Of a DNA stretch of 64,000 nucleotides, positions 1 to 7,313 are shown piece by piece. The notes beneath the pieces were generated by a model that searched no databases, was not told the DNA's origin, and was given only the letters and a program-made list of their open reading frames with translations. The position numbers and the translations under genes were made by a program. Positions within the stretch are counted from its first letter, which is position 1, and every line of letters starts with the position of its first letter. Source of the DNA: Streptomyces geranii (GTDB lineage Bacteria > Actinomycetota > Actinomycetes > Streptomycetales > Streptomycetaceae); the NCBI RefSeq assembly GCF_002954775.1, contig NZ_PJME01000038.1, forward strand, positions 1 to 64,000, read 5' to 3'.

Positions 1-69
1 CAGCCCCACGACCGGCAACAACGGCTCCAGCACCGACCACTGCCCATCCGAAAGATCCCCACGCCCCAC
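1..69 (-). mobile_element. IS5-family transposase, N-terminal fragment running off the window
   Basis: A GTG at 69, read leftwards, opens a frame still open at base 1 and encoding MGRGDLSDGQWSVLEPLLP. This is the conserved opening of IS5-family (DUF4096-type) transposases that are common in Streptomyces. In that family the N-terminal part binds the terminal repeats and a DDE domain, here outside the window, does strand transfer. Only 23 codons are visible, so intactness cannot be judged. The frame starts two bases after the stop of the XRE gene on the same strand, so the end of the element may lie inside that gene's 3' end. Confidence 0.75.
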
Positions 70-71
70 AC

Positions 72-389
72 CTAGATCATCACGGCATGAAGCATGGCCA
101 GGGACTCAGTTCCAAAACACGGCCTAGGCGGCGTGGCTCCCTGGAGGAGGGCCAGGGGTGAGACTCGGAGGGCCTGGGCGAGGGCGACGAGGTCGTCGAT
201 GTCGCAGCGGCGTTGGGCGCGTTCGATGCGGGACAGCATCGTGTTGGACATCGGTCGGCCGAGGGCGGTGACGCGGGCGGCCAGCTCACGTTGAGCGAGA
301 CCGCGTTCGGTACGGAGGATTTCGAGGGTGCGGGCGGTCCGTATTCCGGCCGGACCTATTTCCAGGGATCGTGCTGCCATAGCTCCCAT
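72..389 (-). CDS. Small XRE-family helix-turn-helix regulator
   Basis: A 105-residue protein; residues 21-83 form a Cro/C1-type DNA-binding domain (RTERGLAQRELAARV, then MSNTMLSRIERAQR, then DLVALAQALRVSPLALL). I chose the ATG at 389 because the domain follows directly; the frame stays open upstream to 611 but that extension is low-complexity. No ligand domain follows the helix-turn-helix, so it is probably a simple repressor. A perfect inverted repeat sits 14 bp upstream of the start and may be its own operator. The last roughly 20 residues have no family resemblance and run into the transposase, so the tail may be altered by the insertion. Confidence 0.7.
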   Translation of the reverse strand: MGAMAARSLEIGPAGIRTARTLEILRTERGLAQRELAARVTALGRPMSNTMLSRIERAQRRCDIDDLVALAQALRVSPLALLQGATPPRPCFGTESLAMLHAVMI

Positions 390-403
390 TGGTAACTCGC
401 ATT

Positions 404-424
404 CCCCGGTTTGGGAAACCGGGG
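404..424. promoter_or_regulatory. Perfect 9-bp inverted repeat, likely operator of the XRE gene
   Basis: CCCCGGTTT, a GGG spacer and AAACCGGGG form a perfect dyad, extended one more pair by T403 and A425. It lies 14 bp upstream of the ATG of the XRE gene, where an autoregulatory operator or a 5'-leader hairpin would be expected. There is no T-run, so it is not a terminator. Confidence 0.5.
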
Positions 425-862
425 ATCGTCGGCTATGTTGCGCCCGGTCGGGCAAGGGGAGTTGCCGCCGGGTTGGGTTCCGGTCGGTCGACGGTTGGTG
501 GCCACATCCTTCGGACAGGTGCTCTGACATGGGGTGTTGTGTTGTAGCTTGCGCCCCGACTGAGGTCAACGGCTTCGCGATGTGATCCTTCTGGCTCGAC
601 CCCGTGGGCAACCAATTTCGGCAACCGGCAGTCTGGGATTATCATTTAGGGAATTCTCCGGAGCATGCGTTCGCCGTCAGCTGTCTGACTTCTCGGCGGA
701 ACGCTGGACTTCTGCGGCGTTGATGTGGCTGTCTTGGCCAGGCAAAGCCACCAGCCCTCGCAGGCCCCCTCGGGCCGGGAGCTATGCCGCCCTCTCTCTG
801 CGCACCGCCCGGCAAGGGCGCGCACATCCACCTGTCCATCCTGACCCAGGAGCCGCCGACCC
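425..862. other. Gap without a convincing gene
   Basis: The spacer between the leftward XRE gene and the rightward replication-type gene. All open frames here lack domain signal and overlap one another. It presumably holds the promoters of both flanking units. An AT-richer patch near 634-655 could be promoter DNA. A GGAG at 849-852 is the ribosome site of the next gene. Confidence 0.4.
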
Positions 863-1684
863 ATGAGCCTCGACGCCCGCGAGTGGGTGTGGGACCACAG
901 CCGAAGCAAGGGCACCGCCCGCATGGTGCTCGCGCTGATCTCCGACCGCTGCCGCGACCGGAGCTGCGTCGCATACGCCTCCGTGCCCACCCTGATGAAG
1001 CGAGCGAACGCCTCCCGTACCGCCGTACGCGACGCCCTGGCCAAGCTGATCGCCGACGGGGAGCTGGTGCAGCTCGTTGGCCGCAAGGGGCCCCGAGGAG
1101 AGACGTACTACCACCTTCCAGGCGCTGCCCGGTTCCTCGCCGAACAGGCCGTCGAGGGGGATCAGAATCCGACCCTTGAGGGGTCGGAATCCGACCCTGC
1201 CAACCCATTCGAAGAGGGGCCGGAATTCGACCCCGGGGAACAGAATCCGACCCCCGGAGGGTACGGAATCCGACCCGTCGGGGGCACGGATTCCGACCCC
1301 CAGAACGGTAGAGAACCGAAGGTGAACGGTAAGAGCAGCAGCAGCTCTGCCCCACTCATCTCCGTCGACCAGTGGCAGATCGACGACGGTGCCCGGGCCT
1401 GGTTGCAGCGCCACGGCCATCTCGACCGCCTCGGCGCGGACGCCGTCCGATCGGCCGACGAGAAGTGGCGCACCTACCGGGCTCCATGGGCTCCCCGCAC
1501 CGCCGCCGCATGGGCCGCCGACTGGCGCGCGTGGATCGCCCGGGAACACACGCCCGCCCCAGGCCGCCCGAACCTGTATGCCGTGCCCGGAAGCACGCCC
1601 ACCAAGCCCTCCGGCATGACGCGCTCCGAGCAGCACATGGCCGCCCTGCTCGCCGCTCTCGACGAACCGACCGGAACGGAGTAA
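863..1684 (+). CDS. Helix-turn-helix protein, replication-initiator-like, with embedded repeats
   Basis: A 273-residue protein. Residues 1-90 look like a winged helix-turn-helix of the kind found at the N terminus of plasmid and element replication proteins (MSLDAREWVWDHSRSKGTAR; then YASVPTLMKRANASRTAVRDA). Residues 100-150 are a low-complexity Asp/Pro/Gly linker encoded by repeated DNA (see the repeat entry). Residues 168-225 form a second conserved block (WQIDDGARAWLQRHGHLDRL, then KWRTYRAPWAPRTAAAWAADW) seen in such mobile-element proteins. ATG at 863 with GGAG 10 bp upstream. The next gene starts 7 bp after the stop, so they are probably co-transcribed. The family is known from Streptomyces mobile elements; a role in element replication or its control is inference. 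Confidence 0.7.
   Translation: MSLDAREWVWDHSRSKGTARMVLALISDRCRDRSCVAYASVPTLMKRANASRTAVRDALAKLIADGELVQLVGRKGPRGETYYHLPGAARFLAEQAVEGDQNPTLEGSESDPANPFEEGPEFDPGEQNPTPGGYGIRPVGGTDSDPQNGREPKVNGKSSSSSAPLISVDQWQIDDGARAWLQRHGHLDRLGADAVRSADEKWRTYRAPWAPRTAAAWAADWRAWIAREHTPAPGRPNLYAVPGSTPTKPSGMTRSEQHMAALLAALDEPTGTE
1165..1300 (+). repeat. Six iteron-like GAATCCGACCC repeats inside the helix-turn-helix gene
   Basis: Copies begin at 1165, 1187, 1223, 1243, 1266 and 1289. Four are exact GAATCCGACCC; the others read GAATTCGACCCC and GATTCCGACCCC. Spacings are 22, 36, 20, 23 and 23 bp, mostly about two helical turns. The copies lie in all three reading frames of the gene (offsets 2, 0, 0, 2, 1, 0), encoding different peptides such as QNPT, SESDP and YGIRP. 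Conservation is therefore at the DNA level, as expected for protein-binding iterons. Confidence 0.7.
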
Positions 1685-1691
1685 CCCGCCC

Positions 1692-2360
1692 TTGGACTCA
1701 CGCGAAGTCGCCGCTGTCCTCGCCTACACCGGCCGCCTCGACCCCCGCACCATCCGCACCGGCACGGGCGAAGCCCGTGACCAGATCGCCCAGTGGCAGG
1801 AGTTGCTCAACGACGTGCCCTTCGCCACGAACCACGGCTGGGACATCCGCGAGGCAATACGGGCCCACGTCCTCGACTCCCCGTACCCGATCCTGCCCGT
1901 GGACGTCGCCCGCAGATGGCGGGCCCATCGGCGCGACCGCCTCGACCGGCATACCGACCCCATACCGGCTGCCGACCCGGACGATCCTGCCGCCTGGCGA
2001 GCCGAGTTGCTCCGCGCCCGGAACGCCGTCGCGGCCGGTGTGGCCGCGCCTTCCACGCACCGGCAGATCACCGGCGAGGGCTCACCTCGCGACATCGAGG
2101 AGCGCCTGCGCGCGATCGGGTCATGCATCCCGCCGGCTGTCCGCGCCGAGCTGACCCGCTACCGTCCGGCGCACGCCGCGCGGGAGGCCGCCGTCGCCAG
2201 AGGTGTCCCCGACGCGCTCGGTGTCCGGTGCGAGTGGTGCCACGCGCCCGCGGGCACCCCGTGCCGACAACGGCGGGCAAGCCCGGACGGCACCGCCAAG
2301 GGCAACGCGGTACGTGCGACTCCCCACCCGTCGCGCATCGACCTCGCCGCAGCTTCGTAG
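1692..2360 (+). CDS. Mobile-element zinc-finger protein
   Basis: A 222-residue protein starting at a TTG 7 bp after the preceding stop. Near the C terminus CEWCHAPAGTPCRQRR matches the short CxxC...C finger common in actinobacterial plasmid and integrative-element proteins, which usually read C-x2-C-x-APAGTPC. The N-terminal half (LDPRTIRTGTGEARDQIAQW, then ILPVDVARRWRAHRRDRLDR) is a conserved block found in the same elements. The partner may act with the helix-turn-helix protein in element maintenance. Nothing identifies a precise activity. The next about 600 bp has no gene but is full of octamer repeats. Confidence 0.65.
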   Translation: MDSREVAAVLAYTGRLDPRTIRTGTGEARDQIAQWQELLNDVPFATNHGWDIREAIRAHVLDSPYPILPVDVARRWRAHRRDRLDRHTDPIPAADPDDPAAWRAELLRARNAVAAGVAAPSTHRQITGEGSPRDIEERLRAIGSCIPPAVRAELTRYRPAHAAREAAVARGVPDALGVRCEWCHAPAGTPCRQRRASPDGTAKGNAVRATPHPSRIDLAAAS

Positions 2361-2423
2361 TCCTACGACCGTCGGTCCCGGATCGTCGTACCCGATCGAC
2401 GGGGACATCCCGATGAGCACCTT

Positions 2424-2824
2424 GGGGACCGCGTCTCGGGGACCGAGCCTGCACAGTTCGGGGACCAAACTTCGGTCCCCGGCGGCTCCCGCGATCACGG
2501 TCACCTCTTGGTGGGGACCGTCGTGTGCGGAAAACGCGGCGCGTCGGATCGGGGACCGTGACCACACCTAGCTGGGGACCGACTCAGGACCGGTCCCTCG
2601 GAAACTGCAGCTCAGGCGGGCTATCAGGTCGGTCCCCAGTGCGTCCCCGACGACGGGGACCGACCCCGCATCAGCCCATGCGGTTGGGGACCGGTCCCCG
2701 GAGTGCAACAGGACGGGACGGTCCCCCTGACGACGTGTCACAGGGACCGTCCCCGACGAACGTCGCATCGCAGCCCCGAACCGTCTGGGGACCGCGCACC
2801 CCCGCGCTCCGAGGACCGGTCCCC
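2424..2824. repeat. Cluster of GGGGACCG octamers, candidate origin or partition region
   Basis: Eight exact GGGGACCG copies begin at 2424, 2438, 2513, 2551, 2574, 2655, 2686 and 2787. Five exact reverse copies (CGGTCCCC) begin at 2473, 2630, 2692, 2719 and 2817. Several near-copies also occur (for example at 2401, 2460 and 2742). At 2686-2699 two copies overlap to make the perfect palindrome GGGGACCGGTCCCC. Thirteen exact octamers in about 400 bp cannot be chance. The stretch 2361-2991 has no gene. Its position between the zinc-finger gene and mobC suggests a replication, partition or transfer site. Confidence 0.7.
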
Positions 2825-2991
2825 GCCGCTCTTCCTTCAATCACGGCTCTCGGCTCAACAGCCCTACCTCAACAGCCCGTCCCAGATCGCTTCCCGCAAC
2901 AGGCACGTTGCTCCAACCGCTGCGCCATCCGCCACCAGTCGGTACCCCGGCAGCTCAGATCCCCCGACCGCCACACCCCGGAGAACCACAC

Positions 2992-3609
2992 ATGCACGAC
3001 CGACACCATGAATACCGCGCCACCCGACAGGAGACGACGACAACGCCAGCCTCAGGCACAGCAAGTTGTACCGGGAGCAATGCTCCCGGGTTTCCCGCCC
3101 CAGGGGTGACGGGAACAGTCCGGCGCCAGGGGGCACCGGACCGTCAGGCAGCGACCGAGGGCGGACCGCAGCCAGGAGAACACCGGCAGGCCGAGTCCTT
3201 GTCGAAGAGACGTCAGCGCCCGCGTCAGCCGAAGTCGCGCAAGCGTCTGCACCAGCCCAGTTGCCGTATGAACGACGCCGAGTTCAAGCGTTTCACTGAC
3301 GCCGCTGCCCACTGCGAGATGTCCAACGCCGCTTTCCTCTCCTACGCCGTCGACAAGGCCGCCCGTGATCTGAACCGCACCGCCGCCGAGATCGCCACCG
3401 AACGCGAGGTCATCGACGAGCTGTTCGCAGCCCGCCGCCACCTGGGCCGCATGCACGGCCTGTTCAACCAGGTCGCCAAGGCCCTCAACTCCGGCGCCGA
3501 CGCACCCCACCTGGATGCCTCGGCCGAGGCCGTCCGCAGCGCCGCCCGCCGTATGGAGGCCGCCGCCGATGCCCTGCTCGCCCACCGCGACGGCGGTGCC
3601 CCGGCGTGA
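2992..3609 (+). CDS. mobC: MobC-like relaxosome accessory protein
   Basis: A 205-residue protein. Residues 86-170 carry the MobC signature: RLHQPSCRMNDAEFKRF, then SNAAFLSYAVDKAARDLNRT, then ARRHLGRMHGLFNQVAKAL. MobC proteins bind oriT as ribbon-helix-helix-like factors and help the relaxase open and nick the transfer origin. The ATG at 2992 has GGAG 8 bp upstream. Residues 1-85 are basic and disordered. The stop overlaps the GTG start of the relaxase gene (GTGA), so the two are translationally coupled. Two inverted repeats lie inside the 5' part of this gene. Confidence 0.85.
   Translation: MHDRHHEYRATRQETTTTPASGTASCTGSNAPGFPAPGVTGTVRRQGAPDRQAATEGGPQPGEHRQAESLSKRRQRPRQPKSRKRLHQPSCRMNDAEFKRFTDAAAHCEMSNAAFLSYAVDKAARDLNRTAAEIATEREVIDELFAARRHLGRMHGLFNQVAKALNSGADAPHLDASAEAVRSAARRMEAAADALLAHRDGGAPA
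3071..3141 (+). other. Two inverted repeats inside mobC, candidate oriT
   Basis: CCGGGAGCA (3071-3079), one A, and TGCTCCCGG (3081-3089) form a perfect dyad. About 30 bp on, GTCCGG at 3118-3123 pairs with CCGGAC at 3136-3141 with further pairing inside. Transfer origins recognised by relaxase/MobC pairs typically have inverted repeats next to the nick and lie beside the mob genes. I see no known nic consensus, so this is inference from position and structure. Confidence 0.4.
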
Positions 3610-5321
3610 TCCCCAGCATCCACAAGCGCGGCAGCGAGACCATCGGCCTCATCAAATACCTCTACGGCCCCGGCACCGACGAGGTGCACATCGACCCACA
3701 CCTGGTCGCTGCCTTCGACCCGCTCACCCCCGATCCCGGCCGCGACCCGAAGGCCACCTATGAGCAGCTTGAGCATCTGCTCGACCAGCCCGTCAACGCC
3801 CTGGCCGCCAGCAAGCGTCCCGAGAAGCACGTGTGGCACCTGTCGGTGCGGGCCGCCCCCGAGGACCCGATCCTGTCCGACGAGGACTGGGCGGCCATCG
3901 CCCGCCGTATGGTCGCCGCCACCGGCATCGCCCCCGACGGCGACGAGCAAGCCTGCCGGTGGGCAGCCGTCCGCCATGCCGACGACCACATCCACATCAT
4001 CGCCACCCTCGTCCGCGACGACGGCCGCCGGCCCCGCCGCCACAACGAGGCCCGCCGCGCCCAGGCCGAATGCCGCCGCATCGAAGTCGACTACGGGCTA
4101 CGCCGCGTCCCGCCCGGGGACGGCACCGCCGCCAAGCCCCCCACCAGCGCCGAACGCCACAAGGCCCAGCGCGAGGGCAGGGAGCAGGCGGCACGTGAGG
4201 AACTGCGCGAGACCGTACGGCGGGCAGTGGCGGGAGCCATGAGCGAGGAGGAGTTCTTCGACCGGCTGGCCGCCGCCGGCCTGCTGATCCGCAAGCGCGT
4301 CGCACCCTCCGGCGACCTGCTCGGCTACAAGGTCGCCCTCCCGGACAACCGCAACGGCGAGAAGGAGCCCGTGTTCTACGCCGGCTCCACCCTCGCCCCC
4401 GACCTGTCCCTGCCCCGCATCCGCAAACGCTTCTCCGGTGGCAGCGCTCCCTCCAGCCGAAGCGAAAACGCGCCCTCCTCCCGATCTCCCGGTCCGGCCG
4501 CCGCGCGGCGCAGTACTGCCACCGCAACGTGGCGAACACTGCTGATCATCGACAACGGCGACGACGCCCAGGTGGCCGCACACATTGCCGCCGCCGGAGA
4601 GGTCCTGGACGCACTCGCCAAGACCTCCGCCGCCCATACCCGCACCGAACTGCGCGAGGCGGCCTTCGTGTTCGAGCGGGCCACCCGCTCCCACATCAAG
4701 GCCGAGCACGGGCACGACCGGGCCCTGCGCCAGGCCGCCCGCGATCTTGTCTACAGCGGGCCGGCGCTCGGCCGCGGGGAAGACGGCGCCACCACCGCGA
4801 TGGCGATCGACATGGTGTTCTTCCTCGTCACCGCCGCCGCCCACTGGCATGCAAAGAAGGGCCATGCCCAGCAGGCCGTCGCCGCCCACGAGGCCGCCGA
4901 ACACCTGCGCACCGCCTACCAAGCCGCGGCCGACGTCCCGTTGGGCCTGCTGTACCAGCGGGGTCAGCGCCTGTCCCAGCCCCTGCGCCAAAAGCAGGCC
5001 GCCCATCTTCGGGCGGCCGTGCCGGAGCTGGCCGAACAAATCCTGGCCGAGCCAGGCTGGCACGCCCTGGCGGCCACCCTGGCCGATACCGAGAGCGCCG
5101 GACACGACCCGGCCGCACTGCTGACGGAGGCTGCCGGACGGCGGGAGTTGGGCACCGCCGGTTCGATCAGCGACGTGCTGGTGTGGCGGCTGCGCCGCCT
5201 CGCCGACCTGCCCGCCGACGCCACCACGATGCCCGACCACACCCCCGCTTCGGCCAAGGGCAGCCGGCGCGCTGTCTCGCCCGCCCCGAGCCGAGACAAC
5301 CAACCCCGCAAGACGCGGTGA
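3606..5321 (+). CDS. Relaxase / mobilisation nuclease (MobA/VirD2-like)
   Basis: A 571-residue protein that would nick one strand at oriT and pilot it during conjugative transfer. The N-terminal relaxase domain occupies about residues 1-145. GLIKYLYGPG (residues 14-23) supplies candidate catalytic tyrosines Y18 and Y20. HVWHLSVRAAPEDPILSDE follows at 75-93. The metal-binding motif RHADDHIHIIATLVRDDGR gives H124, H128 and H130. The GTG start at 3606 overlaps the mobC stop. The C-terminal half is alanine-rich and helical, with no recognisable helicase or primase domain. With no coupling or type IV secretion genes nearby, the element is more likely mobilisable than self-transmissible. Confidence 0.88.
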   Translation: MIPSIHKRGSETIGLIKYLYGPGTDEVHIDPHLVAAFDPLTPDPGRDPKATYEQLEHLLDQPVNALAASKRPEKHVWHLSVRAAPEDPILSDEDWAAIARRMVAATGIAPDGDEQACRWAAVRHADDHIHIIATLVRDDGRRPRRHNEARRAQAECRRIEVDYGLRRVPPGDGTAAKPPTSAERHKAQREGREQAAREELRETVRRAVAGAMSEEEFFDRLAAAGLLIRKRVAPSGDLLGYKVALPDNRNGEKEPVFYAGSTLAPDLSLPRIRKRFSGGSAPSSRSENAPSSRSPGPAAARRSTATATWRTLLIIDNGDDAQVAAHIAAAGEVLDALAKTSAAHTRTELREAAFVFERATRSHIKAEHGHDRALRQAARDLVYSGPALGRGEDGATTAMAIDMVFFLVTAAAHWHAKKGHAQQAVAAHEAAEHLRTAYQAAADVPLGLLYQRGQRLSQPLRQKQAAHLRAAVPELAEQILAEPGWHALAATLADTESAGHDPAALLTEAAGRRELGTAGSISDVLVWRLRRLADLPADATTMPDHTPASAKGSRRAVSPAPSRDNQPRKTR

Positions 5322-5334
5322 TGCAGCACATACG

Positions 5335-5373
5335 CCGGTGCCCCTCCGCCGAGGATAGGCAGGGGGGCACCGG
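5335..5373 (+). terminator. Stem-loop after the relaxase gene
   Basis: CCGGTGCCCC (5335-5344) pairs perfectly with GGGGCACCGG (5364-5373) across a 19-base loop, 14 bp after the relaxase stop. There is no U-run, as is usual for streptomycete terminators. It also separates the mob operon from the convergent DUF317 gene. Confidence 0.6.
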
Positions 5374-5450
5374 TGAGTAAGGGAGGTGAGTGAGCGACCT
5401 GCTCCTTGGCCGGCGCCATCACGCCTGCGGCTCTGTCAGGGCGCGGGTCG

Positions 5451-6281
5451 TCAGCTGCGGCGGACGATGGTGAGCCGGCCCTCGGCGTTCTTGGGCACGG
5501 TGCGGCGGGGCACCGGGACCGGTGAGGCAAGCGATGACGCGAACACGGCCACCAAGTCGTTCGGAACGCTGGCGCTGAAGCTCGCGCACCACAGGTATGA
5601 GGCGCCGAGCACGGGCTCCGCCCACGCCTGCCAGCCCACCAGGTCAGGGCGCGGGTCGGCGTCCTCAATGAGCGGCGGCAGCATCTCCAGGGAGACACTG
5701 GAGGACAATCCGGGGTCCGTGGCGGTGGTGCGTGGACGGTCCACGTCGCGGATCCAGCCCTGGGCACTGAGCGCGTTGATGACCGTCTCAGGCCCATCGA
5801 AGCCCGCGTCGGGTGCCTCACGGGCGTCGATCGCCAAGAGGAGATCGGCGAGCGCCTCGTACGGAACGCCGGCGGTGAAGTACGCGTTCCACTCCGTCAT
5901 CACGGACGTGGCACGCGGGCGGGCACTCAGCTGCCAGGCAACGGACAGTCCGCCCAGCTCGAACGGGTAGGCCGCGAGGATCCACTCGGCGCCGCGCAGC
6001 CCGTCCGGGCTCACGTACAGCAGGGTGTGGCGCGAGGTGGGCCACAAGCGCCAGCCGAGGCCGGCCAGGGTGTCGCCGATCCGCTCGGCGAGAACTTCGT
6101 CGTCACCGGCGAGGTGACGCGGGGTGACCCAGTACACGGGGTCCGGCAGGTCGGGACGGGAAGGATCGCTGGAGTGGTGCGGGTGCAGGGGCGCCTCCGT
6201 GCGGTCGAGATGGGTTACTGACGGTCTTTGACCTGCGGTTTCATAAGGTCGTCCACGTTGACATGCCCGTCCGCGGAGCAC
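5451..6281 (-). CDS. DUF317 domain protein
   Basis: A 276-residue protein with the DUF317 core: VYWVTPRHLAGDD, IGDTLAGLGWRLWPTSRHT, LLYVSPDGLRGAEWILAAYP, and in the second half MTEWNAYFTAGVPYEALADL. DUF317 proteins are abundant in Streptomyces integrative elements and plasmids; their function is unknown. The GTG at 6281 gives the longest frame with a modest GGAAA upstream. No better internal start exists before the conserved part, so the first about 30 residues are uncertain. A broken copy of the same family lies at 43.3 kb next to integrase debris, which supports an element origin for both regions. Confidence 0.75.
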   Translation of the reverse strand: MLRGRACQRGRPYETAGQRPSVTHLDRTEAPLHPHHSSDPSRPDLPDPVYWVTPRHLAGDDEVLAERIGDTLAGLGWRLWPTSRHTLLYVSPDGLRGAEWILAAYPFELGGLSVAWQLSARPRATSVMTEWNAYFTAGVPYEALADLLLAIDAREAPDAGFDGPETVINALSAQGWIRDVDRPRTTATDPGLSSSVSLEMLPPLIEDADPRPDLVGWQAWAEPVLGASYLWCASFSASVPNDLVAVFASSLASPVPVPRRTVPKNAEGRLTIVRRS

Positions 6282-6566
6282 CAGTAGTTTCCGGATCTCC
6301 CCTGTCTGCCGTCGGCGAACTGGTGAATCGTCGAAGGGACCCGCGCGCCCTTACATCGACCAAAGATTCCCAGCGAGGAGGGGCGGACAGCTATCAAATC
6401 CGGCCATCCCAGGGTGCCCCGGCTGGCGTACCGCTCGTCGCTCTGCCCCGGCCGCGTAAGGTCAACTCCCGTACTCCTGGCAAGTTTCGGCAAGTTCCTC
6501 GTTTCACGGCACCGTCGCGGGCAAGCTCTGGCACAGAGATCGTTACCGGCATCCGAGGAGGACATC

Positions 6567-6797
6567 ATGGCCCTGCGTAAGCTCGGTAAGGACCCGGAGA
6601 GTCCCAGTGGCGGCTCCCCCACCATCTACCTCGACGAGGAGAAGGACAGCTACCTCGTTCAGGGGCTGAAGGTGGAGGACATCGAGCGCCTCGGGCAGAT
6701 GGACATCCCCGGCCACGAGTCGGTGGTGGAGATCCCCCGGCGCATGGTGCAGTTCTTCCTGGAGGTGAAGAAGGCCGATGAAGACCCCGACGTTTGA
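6567..6797 (+). CDS. Small protein encoded ahead of a DUF6879 gene
   Basis: A 76-residue acidic protein containing SPTIYLDEEKDSYLVQGLKV and then HESVVEIPRRMVQFFLEV. Small proteins of this type commonly precede DUF6879 genes in Streptomyces regulatory cassettes. The ATG at 6567 has a strong GAGGAGG 5 bp upstream. It overlaps the DUF6879 gene by 20 bp, so the pair is translationally coupled. No catalytic or DNA-binding motif is visible. The 285 bp before it presumably hold the operon promoter. Confidence 0.65.
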   Translation: MALRKLGKDPESPSGGSPTIYLDEEKDSYLVQGLKVEDIERLGQMDIPGHESVVEIPRRMVQFFLEVKKADEDPDV

Positions 6798-7287
6798 GGA
6801 ACTGTTCCGCGACTGCCAGCGGACGGCCGTCCATCTGGAGCTGCGCGACGCCTACATGAAGTCGGACCCGGCCTTCGTCGACTGGAAGGCCGGCATGACA
6901 CTCGACCCGGCCGAGCGCTGGGGCGACTGGCACAGCATCGTCACGGAGGCTACCTCGCGAGGCGTCGAGGTCCGCCGGGCCCGGGTCGTCTCGACGCCCG
7001 TCAGCGAGTACATCCGCTTCGAGTACGACGTGACGGACGGCCTGAACATCGCGGCCGGCGAAGACGTGCGCTGGCTCTCTCGGCGCCGCGCAACGGGCCT
7101 CACGCTTCCGGGCAACGACTTCTGGCTTTTCGACTCCAACCTCGTCCTCGTCAACCACTTCGACGGCGACGGCGAGAACATGGAGATGGAACTCACCGAA
7201 GACCCTGAGGTCGCGAAGCTCTGCGAGTCGGCCTTCGAAGCCGTGTGGACGCGGGCAACACCCCACGCAGAGTTCCAGTCGGCCTGA
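6778..7287 (+). CDS. DUF6879 family protein
   Basis: A 169-residue protein with the family's recognisable blocks: FEELFRDCQRTAVHLELRD at the start, GVEVRRARVVSTPVSEYIRF in the middle, and the aromatic block DFWLFDSNLVLVNHFDGDG. DUF6879 proteins are almost always encoded beside XRE-DUF5753 regulators, as here. They are suspected to be signalling or toxin-antitoxin-like partners, but no activity has been shown to my knowledge. It overlaps the preceding small gene and lies 26 bp before the regulator gene. Confidence 0.8.
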   Translation: MKTPTFEELFRDCQRTAVHLELRDAYMKSDPAFVDWKAGMTLDPAERWGDWHSIVTEATSRGVEVRRARVVSTPVSEYIRFEYDVTDGLNIAAGEDVRWLSRRRATGLTLPGNDFWLFDSNLVLVNHFDGDGENMEMELTEDPEVAKLCESAFEAVWTRATPHAEFQSA

Positions 7288-7313
7288 CAGCTCGAACGGC
7301 ACCTTGCAGCGAC

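Noticed and set aside
2424..2824. CRISPR array
   Set aside because: The repeats are 8 bp, occur in both orientations and have irregular spacing. There are no long direct repeats with unique spacers and no cas genes.
6387..6425. Similarity to 45417-45450 (both contain CGGACAGC and ATCCGGCCATCCC)
   Set aside because: Only about 35 bp with several mismatches, at sites with different neighbours. Too short to call a repeat or an att site by eye.
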